Program-made: the position numbers and the translations under genes
Shown: positions 34,867 to 42,561 of the stretch, piece after piece
How positions within the stretch are numbered: position 1 is the first letter of the stretch
How the letters are laid out: every line of letters begins with the position of its first letter
Assembly: GCA_949840805.1 (NCBI GenBank)
Contig: CATKXR010000039.1
Coordinates: forward strand, 1-46,154
DNA: 46,154 bases
Reading direction: 5' to 3'
DNA from: an uncultured Lachnospiraceae bacterium
Lineage (GTDB): Bacteria; Bacillota; Clostridia; Lachnospirales; Lachnospiraceae
Notes under the pieces: generated by a model
What the model saw: the letters and a program-made list of their open reading frames with translations, nothing else
Databases searched by the model: none
What the model was told of the DNA's origin: nothing

Positions 34867-35898
34867 TTATCTCTGTACGCGGCCTGACCCGTCGCCGCCT
34901 GCCAGATTCTCCACCTCAGCCCGTGTAACCAGGTTAAAGTCACCGGGAATGGTGTGCTTCAAAGCAGATGCCGCTACTGCATATTCCAGAGCTGCCTTCA
35001 TGTCCTTGCCGTCCAGCAGCCCGCATACCAGGCCGGCCGCAAAGGAATCTCCGCCGCCCACACGGTCTACGATAGGAGTGATGGAATACTTTTTGGAGTG
35101 ATAAAACTCACGGGTCTTTCCATCCATAATGCATGCGGACCATCCGTTGTTGGAAGCAGAATAGCTTTCACGCAGGGAGCTGATCACATACTTAAAGTTA
35201 AATTTATCTACCATCTGATTGAAAATATCCACATAACCGGCCAGTTCCAGCTCTCCGGAGGTAACATCGGTCTTGCCCGGCTTAAACCCAAGCACCTTTT
35301 CCGCATCCTCCTCGTTGCCGATACACACGTCCACGTACTGCATCAGGTTGGTCATGACCTTCTGGGCCTTCTCGGAAGACCACAGTTTCTTACGGAAGTT
35401 TAAGTCCACGGATACCGTCACGCCATGAGCCTTTGCCGCCTTACACGCCGCTTCCGTCACCTCTGCTGCCAGATCGGACACTGCCGGGGTAATGCCGGTG
35501 AAATGGAACCACTCCGCCCCTTCAAAAATAGCGTCAAAATCAAACTTATCCGCAGTAGCACAGGCGATAGCAGAATCAGCACGGTCATAGACAACGTTGG
35601 AAGCTCTCATGGCAGAACCTGTCTCCAGGAAATAGATCCCCAGACGGTCGCCGCTGCGGGAGATGAACTTTGTCCCCACATTGTACTTTCTTAATGCCGC
35701 AACTGCACAATCCCCGATAGGATTGGCGGGAATCGCCGTAACAAACTCCACATCATGTCCATAATTTGCCAGGGATACGGCCACATTGGCCTCACCGCCG
35801 CCGTAATTCACGTCAAACTCATCTGCCTGGATAAACTTCTCGTTGTTGGGGGTGGACAATCTCAGCATGATCTCACCCATGGTCACTACCTTTGCCAT
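34867..35898 (-). CDS. kdgK: 2-Keto-3-deoxygluconate kinase
   Basis: The 343-residue PfkB kinase would convert 2-keto-3-deoxygluconate to KDPG. It has MGEIMLRLSTPNNEKFIQ at the N-terminus, GGGEANVAV (33-41), and a GGGDS catalytic motif near 281-285 in place of the more common GAGDA. It is 32 bp downstream of kdgA with a GGAGAAG site, so the two form one operon under the promoter at 36656. Function is strongly supported by pairing with the aldolase. Confidence 0.88.
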   Translation of the reverse strand: MAKVVTMGEIMLRLSTPNNEKFIQADEFDVNYGGGEANVAVSLANYGHDVEFVTAIPANPIGDCAVAALRKYNVGTKFISRSGDRLGIYFLETGSAMRASNVVYDRADSAIACATADKFDFDAIFEGAEWFHFTGITPAVSDLAAEVTEAACKAAKAHGVTVSVDLNFRKKLWSSEKAQKVMTNLMQYVDVCIGNEEDAEKVLGFKPGKTDVTSGELELAGYVDIFNQMVDKFNFKYVISSLRESYSASNNGWSACIMDGKTREFYHSKKYSITPIVDRVGGGDSFAAGLVCGLLDGKDMKAALEYAVAASALKHTIPGDFNLVTRAEVENLAGGDGSGRVQR

Positions 35899-35930
35899 TG
35901 TTCTCTTCTCCTTTTATTTTTAGGTTTGTT

Positions 35931-36584
35931 TTATTTAGCGCGGGCTGCCGCCACGGCATCCACGAACTCTTTAGCTTTTGCGGTAACTGCCGCAAAATCA
36001 CCGGTCTTGGCGCCCTTTGTCAGGCTGCTTCCGGTTCCCACCGCATAAGCGCCTGCCTTAATCCATTTGTCTACATTATCCACATCCACACCGCCGGACG
36101 GCATGAACTCGCCCTGAGGCAACGGACCCTTAAAGGAGCTGATGGCAGCCGGTCCGACAATATTGCCCGGGAAGATCTTGATGATATCACAGCCGGCCTC
36201 TAAAGCGGTGATCGCTTCGGTGGGTGTCATAACGCCTGGCAGCATCGGTACGCGATAGCGGTTGCAAAGTTTAATGGTATCCACGTTCAAGCCCGGGCTT
36301 ACCACATAATTAGCGCCTGCCAGAATAACGGCTCTTGCCGTCTCCGGATCCAGAACAGTACCGGCGCCAATGACCACTTTATCGTTATTCTTATACTTCT
36401 TTGCCATAGCTGCAATAAAATCAACCGGGTTCCCCTCATCCATGGTCATGGTAATCTCGATAAAGTTAATGCCGCCCTCAATGATGGCATCCACTACCTT
36501 TTCCCCCTGCTCCATGTCCTTTGCACGGACAACCGCCACCAGGCAGTCTTCCTTCATTCTTGCCAATACCTGTTCTTTCTTCAT
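35931..36584 (-). CDS. kdgA: KHG/KDPG aldolase
   Basis: The 217-residue class I aldolase cleaves KDPG to pyruvate and glyceraldehyde 3-phosphate. The Schiff-base Lys136 (DIIKIFPG), Glu43 (FIEITM) and the phosphate-binding Gly/Ser region near the C-terminus (GTGSSLTKG) are present. ATG 36584 starts MKKEQVLARMKEDCLVAVVRA with AGGAG 11 nt upstream; the 15-residue extension to 36629 would read through the operator. It is first in the kdgA-kdgK operon. Confidence 0.93.
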   Translation of the reverse strand: MKKEQVLARMKEDCLVAVVRAKDMEQGEKVVDAIIEGGINFIEITMTMDEGNPVDFIAAMAKKYKNNDKVVIGAGTVLDPETARAVILAGANYVVSPGLNVDTIKLCNRYRVPMLPGVMTPTEAITALEAGCDIIKIFPGNIVGPAAISSFKGPLPQGEFMPSGGVDVDNVDKWIKAGAYAVGTGSSLTKGAKTGDFAAVTAKAKEFVDAVAAARAK

Positions 36585-36609
36585 AGCGTTTTCTTCTCCT
36601 TTTCTTTTT

Positions 36610-36684
36610 ATTCGTATATACGAATTCATTTCATAAATACGAATCTTATATTTACATATTAATGGCTACCAACAGATTTGTCAA
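36610..36684 (-). promoter_or_regulatory. Promoter and ATTCGTAT operators of the kdgA operon
   Basis: TTGACA (36679-36684) and TAATAT (36656-36661) are 17 bp apart, near consensus. Downstream of the expected start lie a perfect 16-bp palindrome ATTCGTATATACGAAT (36610-36625) and an ATTCGTAT half site at about 36636-36643. Their position fits a roadblock or repressor site, probably for the adjacent IclR-type regulator. Confidence 0.75.
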
Positions 36685-36713
36685 CAGGAAAATGTTATTT
36701 TTTGCAATTATAC

Positions 36714-37475
36714 TCATGACGCTTTGATATAACCTAACAGCCTGGAAAGCTCCGCCGCCTTCTCTGCCACCGTCCGGCCGAGTTCCTCGTAATCTTCCGT
36801 AGGCTTATAGAGGCCGGATACACTGATGGCGCCTAACACGCTGCCGTCTGCGCCGAATACCGGCGCTCCCACGCACTCCATATGATCTTCAAGCTCTCTG
36901 GCATCCAAAGCATATCCCTGTTTTTTTACTTTATCCAGTTCAAGAGATAATGATTCTCCGTCCAGAATGGTATTCTCTGTTTTTTTGCGATATTTGATTC
37001 TCCCCATAACCTGCTGCCTGGTGTCCTCATCGCTGAAAGCCAGAATCGCCTTGCCCAGGGATGTGCAGTACATAGGATTCTTCGTCCCTACCGTAGCCGT
37101 GGTGATGATCGGATTCTCCGGTTCCGATTTGCAGATATACACCACATCGTAATCGGATCTCACCCCAAAGAACACCGTCTTTCCCACTGTCTTGGCGAAT
37201 GCCCGGAGCTCCGGCTCAAGCACTCCGATCACATCCAGATTATTCGTATAATTGATTCCGATCCGGTATGCCGCAAGCCCTATGGTATACCGCTGACGCG
37301 CCCCCTTGTCCACGTTGACCATTCCCATCTCTGCCAGAGTAGTCACAATATCATAAGCACTGGTTTTGGGAAGCTCTAATCTCTCACAGATCTCATCCAG
37401 TGTAATCCCTTCCGGATTTTTTGAAACCAGCTTAAGAATCTCCACTGTTCTCTGAGTCGTCCGGTTCAGCTTCAT
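36714..37475 (-). CDS. IclR family regulator (KdgR-like)
   Basis: The 253-residue protein has a winged helix at residues 6-66 (EGITLDEICERLELPKTSAYDIVTTLAEMGMV) and a C-terminal IclR effector domain (about 80-250). KdgR proteins of this family respond to 2-keto-3-deoxygluconate or KDPG. It sits between uxaA and kdgA; the 45-bp gap to uxaA has no promoter, so it may be co-transcribed with uxaA. The palindromes before kdgA are its likely targets. Confidence 0.86.
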   Translation of the reverse strand: MKLNRTTQRTVEILKLVSKNPEGITLDEICERLELPKTSAYDIVTTLAEMGMVNVDKGARQRYTIGLAAYRIGINYTNNLDVIGVLEPELRAFAKTVGKTVFFGVRSDYDVVYICKSEPENPIITTATVGTKNPMYCTSLGKAILAFSDEDTRQQVMGRIKYRKKTENTILDGESLSLELDKVKKQGYALDARELEDHMECVGAPVFGADGSVLGAISVSGLYKPTEDYEELGRTVAEKAAELSRLLGYIKAS

Positions 37476-37520
37476 ATACCCACACGCCTTTCCGTTCTAT
37501 TTCTATAATTTAAAAGCCCC

Positions 37521-39002
37521 CTACAGCGTAACCCCCTGCTTAAAGATCGCCATATCATGGAATCCTGCTTCCTCTGCCTTTACCTTACGGCCGGAGGCCA
37601 CCTCCAGCACATAGTCAAACAACTCCTTCGCCAGTTCTTCCTTGGTCTTATCTTCCACCATACGCCCCGCATTAAAATCAATCCAGTTTTCCTTGTGGCC
37701 TGCCAGCCTGGAATTGCTGGAAATCTTCACCGTAGGCACCGGAGATGCAAAAGGCGTTCCCCTGCCGGTGGTAAACAACACAATATGGGCGCCTGAGACC
37801 GCCAGGGCCGTAGATGCCACCAGGTCATTTCCCGGCGCTGACAAAAGATTCAGTCCCTTGACCTTCACCGGCTCGCCGTAAGCCAGCACACCCTTGACCG
37901 GAGCGCTGCCGGACTTCTGGGTACAGCCTAAGGACTTGTCCTCCAGCGTAGAGATGCCGCCCTTCTTATTGCCCGGAGACGGGTTCTCATAGATCGTCTG
38001 GTTGTGGCTGGTAAAATAATTTTTAAAATCATTGATAAGGGAAACCGTCTGTTCAAAAAGCTCAGGCGTCTCACAGCGATTCATCAATATCGTCTCGGCC
38101 CCGAACATCTCCGGCACTTCCGTAAGAATGGTAGTACCCCCTTTGGAGATCAGGAGATCGGAAAATCCTCCCACCGTCGGGTTCGCCGTAATGCCGGACA
38201 ACCCGTCGGAGCCGCCGCACTTCATACCAATAATCAGCTCGCTGGCATCAATCTTCTCCCTGCTGAACGCGCCTGCATAGACAGCCAGCTCTTCTAACAG
38301 CTTCATGGCTTCTTCCTGCTCGTCTTCCACATCCTGACACTGCAAAAACTTCACCCTCTGGTCGTCATACTCCCCGATATACTCCTTTAATACGGGAATG
38401 TTGCTGTTCTCACAGCCCAGTCCCAATACCAGCACTCCTCCTGCATTGGGATGACGGATCATGTCGGCCAGAACGGTCCTTGTATGCTCCTGGTCATCCC
38501 CCATCTGGGAACATCCGTAAGGATGAGGAAATGCAATGACCTCTTCCACTGTCCCTGACACAAACTTCCTGGCCTTCTTTTCCAGCGCCTTTGCAATGGA
38601 ATTCACACATCCTACGGTCGGAATGATCCAGATCTCATTACGAACCCCCACTTTTCCGTCCGCCCTTCGGTAGCCGTCAAAAAAGGTATGCTCCGACTCC
38701 TCAAGAGAAGACGCCACAGGCTCATACTGATAAGTGAGCAGGTCGCCCAGGGCAGTCTTTAAATTATGGACATGAACCCATCCGCCTGCAGGAATATCCT
38801 CTTTGGCGTTGCCAATACAAAAGCCATACTTGATCACCGGCTCACCTGCTGCCACCGGCTTCAAAGCAAACTTATGCCCCTGGGGAATCTCCTCCAATGT
38901 CTCTACCTTATAGTCTCCTACCGTAAGCTGCTCTCCCTTTTCAACAGGGCGCAATGCCACCGCCACATTATCCTTCTCATGAATCCTGATAAAATCCTGC
39001 AT
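37521..39002 (-). CDS. uxaA: Altronate dehydratase (UxaA family)
   Basis: The 493-residue enzyme dehydrates D-altronate to 2-keto-3-deoxygluconate in galacturonate breakdown. An N-terminal SAF domain (1-75) is followed by the C-terminal altronate/galactarate dehydratase domain with the conserved FPHPYGCSQMGDDQEHT (about 160-176), LVLGLGCENSN (around 197-207) and GGSDGLSGITANP (about 262-274). The reductase UxaB that makes altronate is absent from this window. A closely related galactarate-type substrate is possible. Confidence 0.9.
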   Translation of the reverse strand: MQDFIRIHEKDNVAVALRPVEKGEQLTVGDYKVETLEEIPQGHKFALKPVAAGEPVIKYGFCIGNAKEDIPAGGWVHVHNLKTALGDLLTYQYEPVASSLEESEHTFFDGYRRADGKVGVRNEIWIIPTVGCVNSIAKALEKKARKFVSGTVEEVIAFPHPYGCSQMGDDQEHTRTVLADMIRHPNAGGVLVLGLGCENSNIPVLKEYIGEYDDQRVKFLQCQDVEDEQEEAMKLLEELAVYAGAFSREKIDASELIIGMKCGGSDGLSGITANPTVGGFSDLLISKGGTTILTEVPEMFGAETILMNRCETPELFEQTVSLINDFKNYFTSHNQTIYENPSPGNKKGGISTLEDKSLGCTQKSGSAPVKGVLAYGEPVKVKGLNLLSAPGNDLVASTALAVSGAHIVLFTTGRGTPFASPVPTVKISSNSRLAGHKENWIDFNAGRMVEDKTKEELAKELFDYVLEVASGRKVKAEEAGFHDMAIFKQGVTL

Positions 39003-39092
39003 GGCTCTTCTCCTTAAATTAAGTTTTAAATATCTGTGTCGTGATACCGCTGTGTACCGCTGATTTTCCTTGAGCTTTATGAATATTCTGAT

Positions 39093-39106
39093 TGTAAGTA
39101 CTTACA
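39093..39106 (-). promoter_or_regulatory. LacI-type operator at the uxaA start site
   Basis: The perfect 14-bp palindrome TGTAAGTACTTACA lies immediately downstream of the uxaA -10 region and is identical to the operator at 39229-39242. Confidence 0.8.
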
Positions 39107-39109
39107 CGT

Positions 39110-39138
39110 ATTTTACAAAATTCTTGTGCATAAGTCAA
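39110..39138 (-). promoter_or_regulatory. Promoter of uxaA
   Basis: On the minus strand TTGACT (39133-39138) and TAAAAT (39110-39115) are 17 bp apart. The leader to the uxaA start is about 100 nt. Confidence 0.75.
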
Positions 39139-39189
39139 GTAAAATAAAGGTTTTGTTTCTAAAAATCATATAAAATGGCAATAAAACAC

Positions 39190-39218
39190 TTGCATTATCC
39201 GAATAAGATGAGTATAAT
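39190..39218 (+). promoter_or_regulatory. Promoter of the lacI-type regulator and uxaC
   Basis: TTGCAT (39190-39195) and TATAAT (39213-39218) are spaced by 17 bp, ahead of the operator at 39229-39242 and the regulator start at 39293. Confidence 0.8.
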
Positions 39219-39228
39219 AAGACTAGTT

Positions 39229-39242
39229 TGTAAGTACTTACA
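39229..39242 (+). promoter_or_regulatory. LacI-type operator at the regulator start site
   Basis: A second perfect copy of TGTAAGTACTTACA, extended by T and A to 16 bp, overlaps the predicted start site. With the copy at 39093 it suggests coordinate repression of both divergent units. Confidence 0.8.
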
Positions 39243-39292
39243 ATCACTTATTTCCCACTGCCTTACTATATCAGCAGACAGGAGGCAGCCTG

Positions 39293-40294
39293 ATGAACAT
39301 TTACGACGTATCAAGAAAAGCCGGTGTTTCCATTGCCACGGTTTCCCGCGTTCTTAACGGCAGTCCCAATGTCAGCGAACGCACCAGGACTTTGGTGCTG
39401 GAAGTTATGGACGAACTGGGATACACCCCTAATGTATTTGCCCGGGGACTGGGACTGGGTACGATCCAGACCATCGGAATCATGTGTTCCGACTCCTCGG
39501 ACCCTTATCTGGCACACGCCATTTACTATCTGGAGCAGGGACTTCGTGGTTTTGGCTATGATTCCATTCTCTGCTGCACCGGCAGCTCTTTAGAAACCAA
39601 ACAAAAATATTTTGATCTGCTTCGTTCCAAGAAAGTAGACGCCATTATCCTGGCTGGCTCCAAATTCGTGGAGAACCGGCCTAAAGACAACAGTTACATT
39701 ATCGATGCGGCCAAAGAGCTTCCCATCATGCTGGTCAACGGTTATCTGGAAGGAGAAAATATCTACTCCACCCTCTGCGACGACCGCTCGGCCACCCACA
39801 ATGCCGCCACAAGACTCATAGCCTCGGGCTGCCGCAATATTCTTTATTTGTACACCAGCAACTCCTACAGCGGCGCCAACAAGCGGGAAGGCTGCCTGGA
39901 CGCGCTGAAAGGCGGCGGCCTTCCAGTCCGGGAAGAATATATCCGTCAATGCCCTAAGGATGTGCTTGCGGCAAAAGAGCTTCTTCTTAAGATTCATGAT
40001 GACGGCCTTGTCTTTGACGGCATCCTGACTTCAGATGACACCCTGGCCGTAGGAGCCGTCAAATATGCCCACGCCGCGGGCAGAAGCATCCCGGATGATT
40101 TAAGCATTATAGGCTACAACAACTCCATCTATGCCGTCTGTACGGATCCGGAACTCACGTCTATTGACAGCAAGATCGAGGCTCTGTGTACCACCACTAT
40201 CAACACCCTGATGGGAGTATTCAACGGGGGTAATGTTCCCAGCCGGACTACCATTGCCGCCGATTTGATAAAAAGAGCAACAACCAAATTTTAA
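39293..40294 (+). CDS. LacI family regulator of uronate genes
   Basis: The 333-residue repressor has the helix-turn-helix and hinge helix at residues 1-55 (MNIYDVSRKAGVSIATVSRVLNG, then PNVFARGLGLG) and a periplasmic-binding-like effector domain. It starts with GACAGGAGGCAG upstream, and uxaC follows after 22 bp, so it is probably autoregulated along with uxaC. Effector identity (a uronate or KDG) is inferred from neighbours. Confidence 0.9.
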   Translation: MNIYDVSRKAGVSIATVSRVLNGSPNVSERTRTLVLEVMDELGYTPNVFARGLGLGTIQTIGIMCSDSSDPYLAHAIYYLEQGLRGFGYDSILCCTGSSLETKQKYFDLLRSKKVDAIILAGSKFVENRPKDNSYIIDAAKELPIMLVNGYLEGENIYSTLCDDRSATHNAATRLIASGCRNILYLYTSNSYSGANKREGCLDALKGGGLPVREEYIRQCPKDVLAAKELLLKIHDDGLVFDGILTSDDTLAVGAVKYAHAAGRSIPDDLSIIGYNNSIYAVCTDPELTSIDSKIEALCTTTINTLMGVFNGGNVPSRTTIAADLIKRATTKF

Positions 40295-40316
40295 ATTTTT
40301 AAGGAGGATTACCCCA

Positions 40317-41720
40317 ATGAAAGCATTTATGGACAAGGATTTTTTACTGTCAACAGACTCTGCCAGAAAACTTTTTCATGACTATGCAGAGAAGATGCCT
40401 GTCTTAGACTACCACTGCCATATCAATCCCCAGGAGATTGCAGAAGACCGCAGATTTGACAATATCACCCAGGTATGGCTTGGCGGAGACCATTACAAAT
40501 GGCGTCAGATGCGCTCCAACGGCGTGGATGAAAAGTACATCACCGGCGATGCCACTGACCGGGAAAAATTCCAAAAGTGGGCGGAGACTTTGGAAAAACT
40601 GATCGGCAACCCGCTGTATCACTGGAGCCATTTAGAGCTGCAGCGTTATTTCGGTTATACGGGCCATCTCTGCGGCGACACTGCAGAGGAAGTCTGGAAC
40701 CTGTGCAACGAGCAGCTTCAAAACAAATGGACGGTCCGCAGCCTGATCAAGGCTTCCAATGTAACTTTGATCTGCACTACGGACGACCCCATAGATTCCC
40801 TGGAATGGCATAAGAAGATCGCAGAAGATTCCTCCTTTGATGTACAGGTTCTTCCCGCCTGGCGCCCAGACAAGGCAAATAATGTGGAAAAGCCTGATTA
40901 TGCCGCCTATATTGCAAAACTTTCCGAGGCCAGCGGCGTCACCATTAAGGATTTCGCCACTTTGAAAGAAGCTTTAAAGAACAGGCTGGAATTCTTCCAT
41001 TCCATGGGCTGCCGCGTATCTGACCATGCTTTGGAATATGTCATGTATGCGCCCGCTTCTGACGCAGAGATTGACGCCATCATTGCAAAAGGGCTTGCAG
41101 GAGAACCCGTCAGCAAAGAAGAAGAGCTGAAGTACAAGACTGCCTTTATGCTGTTCGTGGCAAAAGAATATAACCGCCTGGGCTGGGCCATGCAGCTCCA
41201 TTACGGCTGTAAGCGCGACAACAACGCTTATATGTTCCAACAGTTAGGGGCAGACACTGGTTTTGACTGCATCAACAATTACGCCCCATCAGCACAAATG
41301 GCAGATTTTCTCAATGCTTTAAGCGCTACCAATGAGATTCCCAAGACCATCATTTACTCCCTGAATCCCAATGACGATGCCTCCATCGGCACCATCCTTG
41401 GCTGCTTCCAGGATCCGTCTGTGGCCGGGAAGCTGCAGCAGGGTTCTGCATGGTGGTTTAATGACCACAAGCTGGGTATGACGGCTCAGATGTCCAGCCT
41501 GGCAAATCTTGGCTGCCTGGGGAACTTTATCGGAATGCTGACGGATTCCAGGAGCTTTTTGTCTTACACCAGACACGAATACTTCCGCCGGATCATGTGC
41601 GAACTTTTAGGCGGATGGGTTGAAAACGGAGAATATCCCGATGACCAAAAAGCTTTAAAGAACATTGTGGAAGGAATTTGCTACAATAATGCAGTAAAAT
41701 ATTTCGGATTTAACCTGTAA
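40317..41720 (+). CDS. uxaC: Glucuronate (uronate) isomerase
   Basis: The 467-residue enzyme interconverts D-glucuronate/D-fructuronate and D-galacturonate/D-tagaturonate. It has the amidohydrolase-like fold with the metal-binding HCHIN motif (residues 33-37, LDYHCHINP), [12 protein letters not shown]-like segment ([13 protein letters not shown]) and [22 protein letters not shown]-like C-terminus. A GGAGG site lies 8 nt upstream. It heads both uronate branches, the mannonate branch via ManD and the altronate branch via UxaA. Confidence 0.95.
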   Translation: [467 protein letters not shown]

Positions 41721-41736
41721 TCCTTTTATTGTTTGG

Positions 41737-41777
41737 CCTATGGATAGTATGCTTTATCGTGCAGTACTATCCATAGG
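41737..41777. repeat. Perfect 13-bp hairpin at the left end of element B
   Basis: CCTATGGATAGTA (41737-41749) and TACTATCCATAGG (41765-41777) pair perfectly around a 15-nt loop. The right arm is also present in copy A but the left arm is not, so element A has lost or never had it. It may serve as the uxaC transcript end. Confidence 0.75.
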
Positions 41778-42210
41778 TCAATATTGTTAAGTGAAAGATT
41801 CTTCCGAAAGGTCCGCAGGAGAAGAAGGACAGAACGTTTTCAGACACGTTCTCACTCCGTTTTTCACGTAGCGGTACTAAGGCTGCAAAAAACGCAGCCT
41901 TAGTGCCGACGTGAAAAGAGGGTCTTCAAACGTTCTGTCCTTCTTCTCCTGCTACGTTACTGGCACCATTTAAATGAAAGGCGTTGCCCCCCATAGAACA
42001 GCCGATAACGTAGCCTGTTCTGTTACCCGTACCCCGGGAAACCCTCGAAGAACGTCGGCGCTTAATGAGCTGGGGTGATTTTCCCGGCGAATTTAGCGTC
42101 CGCTACGTTCTTCACGGAGCGGGAGCGCGTTTTCCGGGGTACGGGTAACAGAACAGGCGGACCTTTCGGAATCACTATAAACAGCGTCAAGCTCTGCACG
42201 ATAAAACATA
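41748..42210. repeat. Double-hairpin repeat element, copy B
   Basis: This 463-bp element is aligned end-to-end with copy A. Terminal inverted repeats are 41748-41762 and 42196-42210 (14 of 15). Hairpin 1 is 41815-41952 and hairpin 2 is 42013-42158. The apical part of hairpin 1 is a perfect 11-bp stem, ACTAAGGCTGC with GCAGCCTTAGT, around AAAAAAC. Both hairpins have a ~25-bp perfect base. It lies between convergent uxaC and the L,D-transpeptidase gene. Confidence 0.85.
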
Positions 42211-42360
42211 CCTTTTCGTGCGGAACTTGACGGAGCACGCCCACCCGAAGGGCATGTATTATGGGATGCCCGGAAGGGTATATCTTGTCGTTCGGCGCAA
42301 GCCGGACACCCACCCAGAGGGCATGTATTATAGGGTGTCCATAAGGGTATGCTCATTTCC
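42207..42360. repeat. Two REP-like units in reverse orientation
   Basis: The stretch has two copies of a unit with GAGGGCATGTATTATRGG-type cores (42248-42270 and 42318-42340) about 70 bp apart. It is the reverse complement of the repeat at position 1, with sequence drift in the second copy. It abuts the right end of element B and shares its end motif. Confidence 0.8.
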
Positions 42361-42411
42361 TGACAGGGCAATGTGCTTATTCTCTGACAGGACTGGCAAA
42401 ATACAGATTCA

Positions 42412-42518
42412 AAAAGCGGCTGCCAGGAAATGGTATCTACACACACCCCGTCTCTGTGACATTCCACAGATCACAAGATCTATTGTGTGCAAAGTTCCGT
42501 TTTCCGGCAGCCGCTTTT
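42412..42518. other. Hairpin with 13-bp arms and 81-nt loop
   Basis: AAAAGCGGCTGCC (42412-42424) is complementary to GGCAGCCGCTTTT (42506-42518). The loop contains a TCTGTG/CACAGA stem (about 42451-42469). On either strand the outer arm is followed by a T-rich stretch. It could be a bidirectional terminator for the L,D-transpeptidase gene or a small structured RNA. Confidence 0.6.
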
Positions 42519-42561
42519 CTTGTATTTTCTTATTTTCTTTGGATTTTAGTATCTCCTTCCA

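Larger units (their letters stand above)
41721..42561. other. 841-bp non-coding gap between uxaC and the L,D-transpeptidase gene
   Basis: This gap between two convergent genes is filled by element B (41748-42210), REP-like units (42207-42360) and a long-loop hairpin (42412-42518). I see no credible gene; the short frames that cross it match the repeat arms and lack ribosome binding sites. Confidence 0.8.

Noticed and set aside
42062..42467. Open frames of 83 and 124 codons over element B and its REP units
   Set aside because: They are Cys/Pro-rich translations of repeat arms with no ribosome binding site.
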